Below are positions 44,680 to 54,140 of a DNA stretch of 58,745 nucleotides, piece after piece (position 1 is the first letter of the stretch; each line of letters begins with the position of its first letter). Source of the stretch: an uncultured Acinetobacter sp. (GTDB lineage Bacteria; Pseudomonadota; Gammaproteobacteria; Pseudomonadales; Moraxellaceae); the NCBI RefSeq assembly GCF_943914805.1, contig NZ_CALUDM010000006.1:1-58745 (forward strand), given 5' to 3'. Under the pieces are notes generated by a model, which had not been told where the DNA came from, did no database searches, and saw only the letters and a program-made list of their open reading frames with translations. The position numbers and the translations under genes were made by a program.

Positions 44680-45366
44680 TATATAGGACATCGCTGTTTC
44701 TGTTCTTAAAATACGGTTGCCTAAGCTCACAGCTTGGCAACCGTTTTTAATGAGTAAATCAACTTCATAAGGGATAAATCCTCCCTCTGGGCCAATAATA
44801 ATCGTGCACGGATGATCAATCGCAAAAGGCATTGCCTGTTCAGCATAAGGATGCGCCACATAAGCTGGTGATTGTGCAGTAATCAACGTTGGAAGAATAT
44901 CTTCTGTAAAAGGTTTAAAGCGTTTATAAAGTTCTATTTTAGGTGCAATCGTGTCGCCTGCTTGTTCCAATCCTAAAGTGACATAATGATCAAGCTGTTG
45001 TAAAAATGGCGTTTGCCAATAGCTTTTATCCACTCTATAACTGTGAATAAGAATCAACTTTTCCACACCCAAAGTTACAGCATCCATAATTAAACGGCGT
45101 AAAACTTTCGGTCTAGGCAATGCCACAATTAAAGTCACTGCTAATTTCTGAGGTACTGTTTCTTCTTGAATCGGTTTAATTTGGATAGCGTTTTCTGTAA
45201 TGTGAATAATTTCAGTTAAATAACGTTTCCCATCACGAATACCCACTCTTAAGGTATCACCCACTTGAATATTGACATGGGTTTTCAAGTGCTCAATTTG
45301 TCTTTTAGCACTAATTGTCCAGACTTCAGTTTGGGTTTGACGAGGATCTAGCAAGACGATATTCAT
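44659..45366 (-). CDS. rsmE: 16S rRNA (uridine1498-N3)-methyltransferase
   Basis: The 235-residue SPOUT-fold enzyme methylates U1498 in the decoding region of 16S rRNA. The trefoil-knot motifs are clear: LVIVALPRPKVLRRLI-type beginning (ALPRPKVLRRLIMDA), IIIGPEGGFIPYEVD and LGNRILRTETA at the C-terminus. A PUA-like RNA-binding region forms the first 70 residues. The 3' end overlaps the mscS gene by 21 bp, and the upstream waaA gene ends 21 bp before the rsmE start, so waaA-rsmE are probably one transcript. Confidence 0.95.
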   Translation of the reverse strand: MNIVLLDPRQTQTEVWTISAKRQIEHLKTHVNIQVGDTLRVGIRDGKRYLTEIIHITENAIQIKPIQEETVPQKLAVTLIVALPRPKVLRRLIMDAVTLGVEKLILIHSYRVDKSYWQTPFLQQLDHYVTLGLEQAGDTIAPKIELYKRFKPFTEDILPTLITAQSPAYVAHPYAEQAMPFAIDHPCTIIIGPEGGFIPYEVDLLIKNGCQAVSLGNRILRTETAMSYILGRLFI

Positions 45367-45387
45367 AAGAAAATTTTCTAATCCTGA

Positions 45388-46668
45388 TTATAAATACCCA
45401 TCAATCACAGCAATATGTTTTTGCAAAGAGCCCTTATTCCGATTCAAAACTTCAATTGCATGCTGACTCAACTGCTGGGCAAAGTTTGTATCTTCTATAC
45501 AACGTACTAATAACTGAACCACCTCATCGACAGATAATCCAACCTTCACAGCATCTGCCTGTAAAAATTCATCAACAATGGCTTGAAAATTAAAATAATT
45601 CGGGCCAATAACGGTAGGTACATCCAAAACCATTGGCTCTAAAATATTATGTCCACCACCCGGCTCATTCAATGAACCACCGACAAAACAAGCCTGACTA
45701 AGCGCATACCAAAGCCACATTTCGCCCATACTATCAGCCAAATAAACTTGAGTATCTGATTGAATCGATTGGTTTAAACTACGTCTCTGAGTATTTAAAT
45801 TTAAACGCTGTGCAATATCAAAAACCTCATCAAAACGCTCAGGATGACGTGGTACCACAATACATAGCCAATCTGGATGTTGATTTAAATAAGGTTTTAA
45901 AGCAGTGAGTAATTTTTCTTCTTCAGGTGAATGTGTACTGGCAATGGTCATAATTTTACGCGAAGCTAAATGCCAATCTCGCTTCAACTGTATTGCTTTT
46001 TCAATAAATGCTTCAGGTGCAGAAATATCAAATTTAATACTTCCCACCACTTCCGTGCGGTTTTTTTGAATACCTAAATCGATAAAACGTTGCTGCGTTG
46101 CTAAATCTTGCGCCAATAAGCGATCTAAACTTTGTAGCATTGGACGTGTCAAACTCGGCACTTTGCCATAGCCTTGAGCAGACTTTTCAGACAACCGTGC
46201 ATTGACCAAAATACAAGGGACTTTGAACTGTTTGGCTTGATCAATTAAATTCGGCCAAAGCTCAGTTTCAACCAATATCAATAAACGAGGTTGGTATTTC
46301 TGATAAAAATCAGCAATTAAATGCTTTTGGTCAGCAGGTAAATAGACGGCTTGAAATTGCGATTCATAGGGTGCTTTTAAAAATAATGATTTAGAACGAG
46401 CCTGCCCAGTCTTGGTGGTATTGGTCACTAAAACAGGATGGCCTGATTTTAAATAATGCTCGATCAAAGGTTGTGCAGCATTGGTTTCACCGACAGAAAC
46501 ACAATGGAACCAAATGCTTTGTTTATGCTTAGGGGATTGAAATGGGCCAAATCGTTCAAGACATTCTTGTTGATATTGCTGCATATTTTGCGCACGTTTT
46601 TTTATTCGCCATTTATACAACGGTTTGACGATTGCGAGAGCTGCGTTATACCAAAAAGGAGTAGCCAA
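45388..46668 (-). CDS. waaA: 3-deoxy-D-manno-octulosonic acid transferase
   Basis: The 426-residue GT30 glycosyltransferase adds Kdo residues to lipid A precursors at the inner membrane. It starts with the expected membrane-proximal helix (YNAALAIVKPLYKWRIKKRA), then the IWFHCVSVGETNAAQPLI catalytic acid region (Glu in VGE), VETELWPN and the C-terminal GGSLNEPGGGHNILEPM nucleotide-sugar site. All are typical of WaaA/KdtA. It is followed by rsmE 21 bp downstream. Length is normal. Confidence 0.95.
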   Translation of the reverse strand: MATPFWYNAALAIVKPLYKWRIKKRAQNMQQYQQECLERFGPFQSPKHKQSIWFHCVSVGETNAAQPLIEHYLKSGHPVLVTNTTKTGQARSKSLFLKAPYESQFQAVYLPADQKHLIADFYQKYQPRLLILVETELWPNLIDQAKQFKVPCILVNARLSEKSAQGYGKVPSLTRPMLQSLDRLLAQDLATQQRFIDLGIQKNRTEVVGSIKFDISAPEAFIEKAIQLKRDWHLASRKIMTIASTHSPEEEKLLTALKPYLNQHPDWLCIVVPRHPERFDEVFDIAQRLNLNTQRRSLNQSIQSDTQVYLADSMGEMWLWYALSQACFVGGSLNEPGGGHNILEPMVLDVPTVIGPNYFNFQAIVDEFLQADAVKVGLSVDEVVQLLVRCIEDTNFAQQLSQHAIEVLNRNKGSLQKHIAVIDGYL

Positions 46669-46847
46669 ACAAAATGCCCCAAAATAAATTCAATCGGCAA
46701 ATATAACAGAGCCGTATTCAGTTGTTAATGCATAATCTTTAACGATTTGTTGTAGCACTCAAAACAACACTTGCTGATTCTTCAATTTCAATCTATGTGT
46801 AAATATAAAATTGACTGAATTGATTGTTTAAAATAAATCCATTAAAA

Positions 46848-46883
46848 AAGCTGTATTCATCCTTAAACAAATACAGCTTTTTA
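46848..46883 (-). terminator. Terminator of the ArsR-OYE operon
   Basis: AAGCTGTATT (46848-46857) and AATACAGCTT (46870-46879) pair over a 12-base loop. On the minus strand six T follow, just after the ene-reductase stop. Confidence 0.82.
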
Positions 46884-46909
46884 TCACTTTGAAAAATTAA
46901 GAGAAGTGC

Positions 46910-47989
46910 TTAAGCAGATACTTCACTTTCAGACATTTCTGCAAAAGTTGGATAATCTGTATAACCTGCTCCTCTTGCACCATATAAAGTATCAAATTGA
47001 ACTGGATTTAAAGCTAAATCATGTTCTAAACGTTCTAACAAATCAGGATTGGCAATATAAGCCAAACCAAATGCCACAGCATCTGCTTGCTCAGTTTCTA
47101 AAACCTGTTTTGCAGAAGCTGGTGTCAATTTTTCATTGGCAATCCACACGCCTTTAAATTTAGGACGCAGTTGCGGTTGCAAACTATCTTCAGCTTTATA
47201 TTCACGGGTAAAAATAAAACCAATCTGACGCTGATCGAGTTGCTCAACCACATAACCAAAAGTAGCTAATGGATCTGCATCACCCATATCATGCGAATCT
47301 GCACGTGGTGCAAGGTGTACGCCGACACGGCCAGCGCCCCAAACTTCAATGAAAGCATCCACGACTTGCAATAATAAACGAGCACGATTTTCTATCGAAC
47401 CACCATATTCATCATCACGATGATTCGTCGTGCTTTGTAAGAATTGGTCAATTAAATAGCCATTGGCTGCATGTAATTCAACACCGTCAAAACCAGCCGC
47501 TTTCGCCAATTCAGCAGCATTTTTATATTGTGCTACGATTTCCTGAATTTCTTCATGCGATAAAGCTCGAGGCGTTACAAAAGCACGCTTTGGACGAAGT
47601 AAACTCACTTCCCCCGCAGGTTGAATAGCACTAGGCGCCACTGGAGTATCGCCATCCAATAAATCAGGATGTGAAATACGGCCCACGTGCCATAATTGAA
47701 CGACTATCTTTGAACCTTGTGCATGTACAGCTTCAACAACTTTGTTCCACGCTTGGGCTTGTTCTTGTGACCATAAGCCCGGGGTATTGGCATAACCAAC
47801 AGCTTTCGGACTAATCACCGTTGCTTCGGTAATGATTAAACCTGCATTGGCACGTTGTTGATAATATTCAACCATTAAATCATTCGGAATACGCTCAGCA
47901 CCACTGCGAGCTCTCGTCAAGGGTGCTAAAACCAAACGGTTTTTAATCGTAAAATCACCCACTTGTAACGCAGAATTGAGTTCAGCCAT
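46910..47989 (-). CDS. Old Yellow Enzyme-family ene-reductase
   Basis: The 359-residue FMN protein reduces activated C=C bonds of electrophiles such as enones, maleimides or nitro compounds with NAD(P)H. The OYE pattern is complete: LVLAPLTRARSG at the start, the substrate-binding His/Asn with Tyr in ELHAANGYLIDQFL, then NHRDDEYGGSIENRARL and a C-terminal FGLAYIANPDL phosphate-binding loop. The second ATG (47989) is better spaced from GAGG than the first. The upstream ArsR-type gene ends about 24 bp before it, so the two form an operon, probably induced by the enzyme's electrophile substrates. Confidence 0.93.
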   Translation of the reverse strand: MAELNSALQVGDFTIKNRLVLAPLTRARSGAERIPNDLMVEYYQQRANAGLIITEATVISPKAVGYANTPGLWSQEQAQAWNKVVEAVHAQGSKIVVQLWHVGRISHPDLLDGDTPVAPSAIQPAGEVSLLRPKRAFVTPRALSHEEIQEIVAQYKNAAELAKAAGFDGVELHAANGYLIDQFLQSTTNHRDDEYGGSIENRARLLLQVVDAFIEVWGAGRVGVHLAPRADSHDMGDADPLATFGYVVEQLDQRQIGFIFTREYKAEDSLQPQLRPKFKGVWIANEKLTPASAKQVLETEQADAVAFGLAYIANPDLLERLEHDLALNPVQFDTLYGARGAGYTDYPTFAEMSESEVSA

Positions 47990-48015
47990 CATCGCCTCAA
48001 CTTACACTTATCAAT

Positions 48016-48315
48016 TTAAAGTGCTTGTTTTAAATGTTCAATATACTGCTGAATTAAAGCTTCGTTACGAGAAAAATATGACCATTGACCATATTTTTCC
48101 GCCTGAATTAAACCTGCCTGTTGTAATACAGATAAATGATTGGACATCGTTGACTGAGAGACATTACCGAGTTTTTCGATATTCCCTGCACAAACGCCAC
48201 GATTAAAGCCACCGCATTGCTCTTCGGATAAAAACTGTTGTGGGTTTTTCAGCCACTCCAGTATTTGTCGTCGAGTCGGATTTGCCAATGCCTTAAAAAT
48301 TAAATCAATATCCAT
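48016..48315 (-). CDS. ArsR/SmtB-type repressor with CX7C motif
   Basis: The 99-residue winged-helix regulator begins MDIDLIFKALANPTRRQILEWL and has the recognition helix VSQSTMSNHLSVLQQAGLI, both standard for ArsR. Between them is an insertion-like stretch with Cys34 and Cys42 (QCGGFNRGVC). That site differs from the classical ELCVCDL metal box and suggests thiol-based sensing of electrophiles or oxidants instead. It is upstream of an Old Yellow Enzyme gene in one operon, and two 22-bp direct repeats lie before it. A TTG five codons upstream is a possible alternative start. Confidence 0.88.
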   Translation of the reverse strand: MDIDLIFKALANPTRRQILEWLKNPQQFLSEEQCGGFNRGVCAGNIEKLGNVSQSTMSNHLSVLQQAGLIQAEKYGQWSYFSRNEALIQQYIEHLKQAL

Positions 48316-48366
48316 CTTAGACACATTCAATAAAGTGCAAAGCCCTGTTCAGCATCTTGAACATAC

Positions 48367-48410
48367 TATATCGTATTTTTTCGATTCTTATATCGAATTT
48401 TTTAGATATT
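48367..48410. promoter_or_regulatory. Tandem operator-like 22-bp repeats before the ArsR gene
   Basis: Two adjacent 22-bp units (48367-48388 and 48389-48410) both begin TATATCG, contain ATTTTTT and then GAT; 18 of 22 positions are identical. The spacing equals about two turns of the helix. They lie 52-95 bp upstream of the regulator's start. Confidence 0.55.
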
Positions 48411-48469
48411 AATGTAATCAACTGTTAAAGCTTTGCTTTTGTTAAGTATTTAATTTACAAACTAAAGGC

Positions 48470-49565
48470 TTATAGACCTTGTTTTAAGCTTGCTTCAATA
48501 AACTTATCTAAGTCACCGTCCAATACAGCACCTGTATTTGAACTTTCTACACTGGTACGCAAGTCTTTAATACGTGAGTCATCCAAAACGTATGAACGAA
48601 TTTGACTGCCCCAACCAATATCAGACTTACTGTCTTCAAGTGCTTTAGCTGCATCATTACGTTTTTGCATCTCCAATTCATAGAGTTTTGCACGTAACTG
48701 CTTCCAAGCATGATCACGGTTAGCATGTTGTGAACGCTGGTTCTGACAAGCCACCACGATTCCTGTAGGTGCATGCGTTAAACGTACCGCTGAATCGGTT
48801 TTGTTAATGTGCTGACCACCTGCACCAGACGCACGATAAGTATCGGTACGAACATCCGCAGGATTGATGTCAATTTCAATATTGTCGTCTACTTCTGGTG
48901 ATACAAATACCGCTGAGAATGAGGTGTGACGACGGTTACCTGAGTCAAACGGAGACTTACGTACTAGGCGATGTACACCTGATTCTGTACGTAACCAACC
49001 ATAAGCATATTCACCCTCAACACGAATAGTTGCAGATTTGATACCTGCCACATCACCGTCTGATTCTTCCATCAATTCAGCTTTAAAACCATGACGTTCA
49101 ATCCAACGCATATACATACGCAGTAACATTGAAGCCCAATCTTGCGCTTCCGTACCACCTGAACCTGCTTGAATTTCGACATAGCATGGGTTTGGATCCA
49201 TCGGATTGCTAAACATACGACGGAATTCAAGTTTTGCTAATTCTTCTTCACTTGAGTCAAGTTCAGCTTGTACATCTGCCAATAAGCTTTCATCATCAGC
49301 TTCGACTGCCAAATCAAGCATTGCTTTGGCATCTTCAAGTTGATTTGCCAAACCCTCTAGAACATTGATGACATTTTCAAGTTCGCCCTTTTCTTTTGCC
49401 ATTGCTTGTGCACGACTTTGGTCATTCCAAATGGCTGGGTCTTCTAACTCGCGGAGAACCTCTTCTAAACGCTCTTTCTTCAGATCGTAGTCAAAGATAC
49501 CCCCGTAGTGTTAGACCACGGTCATTTAAGTCTTTTAGCTGGTTTAAATAAGGATTAATTTCCAC
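48470..49565 (-). CDS. prfB: Peptide chain release factor 2, with programmed +1 frameshift
   Basis: RF2 ends translation at UGA and UAA. The complete gene is two frames: 24 codons from GTG 49565 (MEINPYLNQLKDLN...LRGYL) ending in TGA at 49493-49491, then, after skipping one base, 340 codons from GAC 49492 to 48470, for 364 residues in all. The shift site is CTT-TGA-C with the internal AGG-like element (CGGGGG) just upstream, the same layout as E. coli, so RF2 controls its own synthesis. Codon-recognition tripeptide SPF and the catalytic GGQ (ASGAGGQHINKTDSAV) are present. lysS does not follow. Confidence 0.95.
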
Positions 49566-49749
49566 GAGTTTTAATCTCACATTTGACGTCTTTTAATTCG
49601 AAAGCATTCTACCACAGTGCAGAAAAAGTTGAGATATTGCATTTTTATTTAACAAAGCAATTGACCAAAGTGTATTTTTTGTGAACAATAGCGCATTATT
49701 TTTAATAAACACTAAACAATAGACAACTATAAACTGCTCAGAGGATTTT

Positions 49750-50607
49750 ATGAAACGTTCTTTACTTGCTTTATTCTTGACCGCAATCACGAGCTCTAGC
49801 TTTGCCTATATCGCGCAAATGGATGCTGGTTATACCTATGTAAACCATGATGACGACTATACCGATTCGGACAACCGAGCCGATCTCAAAGGTACTTTTT
49901 ATTTCGAACCTGTGCAATCAAGCAAAGGGCCGTTAAACGAAGGTGCTTTTTTAAACCATGCCAGTAATGTGTATGGTGCTTACGATTATACCCAGCAAAA
50001 AAGTGACCGCTATAGTATCGAAGATCAAATGGGTACCATCGGCACTCGAAAAGATGAATATCAAAATCATAATTTTGTGGTGGGTGTAGAATATTTTTAT
50101 CAGCAATTCTATTTCAATGCAGACATTGGAATGAATCATGAAAAATACCAAGAGAAAGATCGCTTCTCTTATGGTTCTGACTACTACAAAGATGAATATG
50201 ATCGTACCAATTATCGTGCTTTAGTCGGTTATATGCCGATGAGCAATTTACTCGTTGCTGCAGGTGTAGACGGTTATAACGGTGATGATGAAGACGATGA
50301 GGATAATGCTTTTGCAATAAAAGCCAAATACGTTTTCCCAATTGGTATGGCTGACCAATATGTCAATCTTGAAGCAGATGGTGCATTTGGTGATGAAGAT
50401 CATCTCACTGTAGGTGCAGACTATTACTTCAACAAAGCATTGAGCCTTGGTGCTGCTTATAGCTTTGAAGACAATGGCGATGATGATATTGATTATTTTG
50501 CCATTCGTAGCAAATATTTCTTAAATGATGTCTTTGCTGTAGGCGGTTCAGTTGGCTTCGGGGATGACCTTCAAGCATTCAACATTAATGGCACATTCCG
50601 CTTCTAA
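49750..50607 (+). CDS. Omp33-36-like porin, acidic paralogue 1
   Basis: A 285-residue beta-barrel protein with signal peptide (cleavage near SFA-Y) and a C-terminal FRF. It shares with the 24170 porin the blocks GTFYFEPVQSSKGPLNEGAFLNHASNV and the alternating strand pattern, marking it as a distant paralogue of the same family. Loops are strikingly acidic (for example GDDEDDEDNAF near residue 178), which could favour cations. GAGGATTTT precedes the ATG. It is followed by its own terminator and then by a second paralogue. Substrate is unknown. Confidence 0.82.
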   Translation: MKRSLLALFLTAITSSSFAYIAQMDAGYTYVNHDDDYTDSDNRADLKGTFYFEPVQSSKGPLNEGAFLNHASNVYGAYDYTQQKSDRYSIEDQMGTIGTRKDEYQNHNFVVGVEYFYQQFYFNADIGMNHEKYQEKDRFSYGSDYYKDEYDRTNYRALVGYMPMSNLLVAAGVDGYNGDDEDDEDNAFAIKAKYVFPIGMADQYVNLEADGAFGDEDHLTVGADYYFNKALSLGAAYSFEDNGDDDIDYFAIRSKYFLNDVFAVGGSVGFGDDLQAFNINGTFRF

Positions 50608-50630
50608 ACTTAAAATTGTTTCAATTTTTA

Positions 50631-50661
50631 AAAGGCATTTTTCCCTAAAAATGCCTTTTTT
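50631..50661 (+). terminator. Terminator of the first tandem porin gene
   Basis: AAAGGCATTTTT (50631-50642), CCCT, AAAAATGCCTTT (50647-50658), then T-run. Perfect 12-bp stem. Confidence 0.9.
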
Positions 50662-50824
50662 ATTACAAGATATATTTACTATTCACTTAATTACTATCAT
50701 TCTCCACACTATCTACACAGTTTTAATAAAATTAAACACAGATTATTATTAATATTTATCAAATACTTAAATTTAAAAAATTACACAAAGCTACTAAAAC
50801 TACAGTTCTGTTACGTTGCTCAGG

Positions 50825-50852
50825 TTGACGATATTCACATTCACTCTAAACT
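50825..50852 (+). promoter_or_regulatory. Promoter of the second tandem porin gene
   Basis: TTGACG (50825-50830), 16-base spacer, TAAACT (50847-50852), about 65 bp before the start codon. Confidence 0.45.
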
Positions 50853-50917
50853 TAAAGATGTAACAAAAGATTTAAAAAACTTTTTAGCCTAATCATTTCC
50901 ATATGGGGGAAGAATCC

Positions 50918-51688
50918 ATGAAAAAGTTAGCAATTGCATCAGCGCTTCTATCTACTATCGCATTGACAGGTACCGCAGCACATGCGTATCAAGCGGAAGT
51001 AGGCGGTTCTTATACCTATACTGATTGGGACGATTTTGATGGAACCCATAATTTCGGTGTAGATGGTACTTATTACTTTAGTCCAGTTCAAATTCGTAAT
51101 TCACCACTCAATGAAGCTGCCTTCCTTGATCGTGCCAGTAATGTAAAAGCCGATGTCGATTATGCAAATAACAATGGCATCAAAGATACACAATACGGCG
51201 CTGGTCTTGAATATTATGTTCCGAATAGTGATTTCTATGTGAGTGGTCGTATCGGTCGTAATGAGTTTGAAGTTGATGACACCTCGATCGACTCTAAAGT
51301 AACAACATACGGTGCGGAAGTTGGTTATTTACCAGCACCAGGTTTATTACTCGCTTTAGGTGTAACGGGTTATGATGAAAAACATGGTGATGACGGTGCT
51401 GACCCAACTGTACGTGCTAAATATGTAACAAAACTCGGGCAATACGATGCCAATTTTGAAGCATATGGCGCTTTTGGTGATCTAGACGAATACAAAGTCC
51501 GTAGTGATTTGTATTTAGATAAAACCTTAAGTGTTGGTGCAGACTACTACAACAATGATTTATCAAATCGAGATGAATTCGGTATTTCTGCGAAAAAATT
51601 CTTAAATCAACAAGTCAGCGTTGAAGGTCGTGTTGGTTTCGGTGATGACTACAACACTTATGGTGTACGTGCTGGTTACCGTTTCTAA
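50918..51688 (+). CDS. Omp33-36-like porin, acidic paralogue 2
   Basis: From ATG 50918 (GGGGGAAG before it) the protein has 256 residues: signal peptide MKKLAIASALLSTIALTG...AHA, then YQAEVGGSYTYTDWDDFDG and the family block DGTYYFSPVQIRNSPLNEAAFL. It ends GYRF. It is shorter than the other two family members and lacks their longest loops. Aspartate clusters are again frequent. Separate promoter and terminators show independent control from its neighbour. The function is probably a small-solute channel; no specificity is readable. Confidence 0.82.
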   Translation: MKKLAIASALLSTIALTGTAAHAYQAEVGGSYTYTDWDDFDGTHNFGVDGTYYFSPVQIRNSPLNEAAFLDRASNVKADVDYANNNGIKDTQYGAGLEYYVPNSDFYVSGRIGRNEFEVDDTSIDSKVTTYGAEVGYLPAPGLLLALGVTGYDEKHGDDGADPTVRAKYVTKLGQYDANFEAYGAFGDLDEYKVRSDLYLDKTLSVGADYYNNDLSNRDEFGISAKKFLNQQVSVEGRVGFGDDYNTYGVRAGYRF

Positions 51689-51701
51689 TTTAAACGTCGA
51701 T

Positions 51702-51730
51702 AAAAAACCGCTCAATCGAGCGGTTTTTTT
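51702..51730. terminator. Bidirectional terminator between porin and recJ
   Basis: AAAAAACCGCTC (51702-51713), AATC, GAGCGGTTTTTT. Serves the plus-strand porin and minus-strand recJ. Confidence 0.92.
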
Positions 51731-51759
51731 ATTCAATCCAATAACGTTATTGATCATGG

Positions 51760-53463
51760 TTAATGTTGTAAATGCAGCATTCTTAACTGCAAACTGACAT
51801 TGCCATTGAATTGATTTTTATCCAATTCATAAACAATACGTACATTTTTTTGCATAGGATCAAAGTTAAATTTATTCAATGCATTAAACGCAATAGCATC
51901 AACAGATTGACCATTATCCAAAGCCAATTTTAATTTAAGATGTACTTCTTTTAACCAACGATAATCCAGTATTTGAAATTGACCTTCAAAAACAGGCGAA
52001 GGAAACTTTTGTCCCCATGGTCCCATAGCTTCAATTAAATCGACGGTTTGAATTTGAAATGCCTGATGTGGTAATTCGCCATCCGTCCATAGAGTCGCTT
52101 GAAATAGCTCATCCTCTGATTGTGCAATCAGTTGAGTGAATACCTGTTTAAATTCTTCGAAATGTTGTTTTTGAATAGTCAATCCTGCCGCAGCAGCATG
52201 TCCACCGAAATGACTGACCAAGTGTGGATATTGTTCAGCCACTTTTTCAATACAGTCACGGATATGAATACCGTCGATTGAACGTGCTGAACCTTTAATA
52301 TGGACGCCATCTTTATCCGCTGCAAAAATAATACTTGGACGATGAAATTGTTCTTTTAAACGTCCCGCAACAATGCCGATCACCCCTTGATGCCAATGTT
52401 CTTCAAACATCACCAAAGCAACAGGTAAGTTATCTTGATCAAGTTGTAGAGCCTCAAGCTCAACCAATGCTTCCTGTTTCATTTGGGATTCAACTTGGCG
52501 ACGCTCTAGATTTAAATCATTTAATTGTCGAGCCAATGCATAAGCTGTTTGCATATCGGTTGCTAATAAGCATTCAATCCCAATATCCATGGTTTCCATA
52601 CGCCCAGCAGCATTAATCCGCGGGCCTAAAACAAAACCTAAATCCGAGGCTTTCAGTTCTGCTGGATCACGCCCTGCAATATCCAATAAAGCACTGATTC
52701 CAGCACGACATTGATTCTGCTGAATGCGTTTAACACCTGCATCGACTAGAATTCGGTTGTTATAATCCAAGCTGGCCACATCAGCATACGTTCCCAATGC
52801 CACCAAATCTAAATACTGTGGCATTTTCGCAGTCGATTTATTCAATTTAGCACGGTGACTACTTAAATTTGCCAATAGATAAAAAGCGACGCCAACACCT
52901 GCCAAAGCTTTACTTGGAAATTCACATCCCAATTGATTTGGATTAACCACAGCTTCAGCTTTCGGTGTTTCTTTGGTGGTTAAATGATGATCTGTGATAA
53001 TCACCTGCATACCATGCGCCTGTGCTTGCTCAACACCTGCATGGCTAGAGATACCATTATCGACCGTGATCAATAAATCTGGCTGATAACTCTCGAATGC
53101 TAAATCTGCAATTTTAGGTGTTAATCCATAACCATATTTAAAGCGATCAGGCACTAAATATTGTACATTCGCGCCCATTTCACGCAATGCCAAAATCATC
53201 AATGTGGTACTGGTTGCACCATCTGCATCATAATCACCAACGATGACGATTTTTTTATTTTCATCAATGGCTTGGTCAATAATTTGAATGGCTTGATCTA
53301 AGCCTTTCATTTTAGGTGCGAGTAAATATTTCAGTTTTAAATCAAGTTCTTGCTCAGACTGCACACCACGACGCGCTAAAATTTCAGCAATAAAGGGTGA
53401 CACGCCCTGTAATTGTTCAGGGCGTGTTAGAAATGGACGTTGTTTTATTTGAATATTCTGCAT
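51760..53463 (-). CDS. recJ: Single-stranded-DNA-specific exonuclease RecJ
   Basis: The 567-residue 5'-3' exonuclease acts in recombination and mismatch repair. DHH phosphoesterase motifs are visible: VGDYDADGATS (residues 77-82 core), VDNGISSH, ITDHHLTTKE (about 155) and the DHHA1 motif SHFGGHAAAAGLTI in the C-terminal half. Length is as expected. The pdxH stop codon ends one base before its ATG, so recJ is translated from the same message as pdxH and probably glmM. Confidence 0.96.
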   Translation of the reverse strand: MQNIQIKQRPFLTRPEQLQGVSPFIAEILARRGVQSEQELDLKLKYLLAPKMKGLDQAIQIIDQAIDENKKIVIVGDYDADGATSTTLMILALREMGANVQYLVPDRFKYGYGLTPKIADLAFESYQPDLLITVDNGISSHAGVEQAQAHGMQVIITDHHLTTKETPKAEAVVNPNQLGCEFPSKALAGVGVAFYLLANLSSHRAKLNKSTAKMPQYLDLVALGTYADVASLDYNNRILVDAGVKRIQQNQCRAGISALLDIAGRDPAELKASDLGFVLGPRINAAGRMETMDIGIECLLATDMQTAYALARQLNDLNLERRQVESQMKQEALVELEALQLDQDNLPVALVMFEEHWHQGVIGIVAGRLKEQFHRPSIIFAADKDGVHIKGSARSIDGIHIRDCIEKVAEQYPHLVSHFGGHAAAAGLTIQKQHFEEFKQVFTQLIAQSEDELFQATLWTDGELPHQAFQIQTVDLIEAMGPWGQKFPSPVFEGQFQILDYRWLKEVHLKLKLALDNGQSVDAIAFNALNKFNFDPMQKNVRIVYELDKNQFNGNVSLQLRMLHLQH

Positions 53464-54120
53464 CTATGGCATCAATCGCTGTAATTTCCATACATGATCA
53501 ACACGTTCATAGGTCAAACGATCATGTAAACGATTTGGACGACCTTGCCAAAATTCATAATAGTTTGGCTCTAAGCGATAGCCACCCCAAAATTCAGGTT
53601 TGGATAATTCTTGCTGTATTTCAACACGATCTTGCAATGCTTGAAAACGTTGTTGTAACAACTCACGACTTTCGATCACACCACTTTGAGGTGTACTGAT
53701 ATGTGCCGCAATTTGGCTATCTCGTGGTCGTTTATGATAATAATCCGTTGATTCTTGTTCAGAAATTTTAACAACATCACCGCCGATACGAATTTGGCGT
53801 TCAAGTTCAGGCCAATAAAATAGCAATTCAGCAAAAGGATTTTCAGCTAAATCCAAACCTTTCTGGCTATCATAATTGGTATAAAAATCATAACCTGCTT
53901 CCGTTGCACCACGTAATAAAACAGTGCGCACATGCGGACGACCTTGTGCATTTGCCGTTGCTAATGACATCGCATAAGGTTCATGTAATTTTGCTTCTAA
54001 AGCCAGATTAAACCAATTAAGGAACTGTTCATGCGGTTGAGCATCTACCTGTTCCTCATGCAGTTCACCTTTTTGATAAGTCAGTCTTAACTCACTTAAA
54101 TCTTTAATCACATCACTCAT
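53464..54120 (-). CDS. pdxH: Pyridoxamine/pyridoxine 5'-phosphate oxidase
   Basis: The 218-residue FMN enzyme makes pyridoxal 5'-phosphate, the last step of vitamin B6 synthesis and salvage. Signatures are RTVLLRGATEAGYDFYTNYDSQKG (FMN binding), LERQIRIGG and the C-terminal PNYYEFWQGRPNRLHDR. It lies between glmM (20 bp upstream) and recJ (immediately adjacent downstream) on the same strand. Sequence and length leave little doubt. Confidence 0.96.
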   Translation of the reverse strand: MSDVIKDLSELRLTYQKGELHEEQVDAQPHEQFLNWFNLALEAKLHEPYAMSLATANAQGRPHVRTVLLRGATEAGYDFYTNYDSQKGLDLAENPFAELLFYWPELERQIRIGGDVVKISEQESTDYYHKRPRDSQIAAHISTPQSGVIESRELLQQRFQALQDRVEIQQELSKPEFWGGYRLEPNYYEFWQGRPNRLHDRLTYERVDHVWKLQRLMP

Positions 54121-54140
54121 GAACCTTACCTTTTTAGATA

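Larger units (their letters stand above)
50608..50917. other. Intergenic region between the two tandem porin genes
   Basis: 310 bp with the first porin's terminator at its left end and the second porin's promoter at 50825-50852; nothing else is visible in it. Confidence 0.6.
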
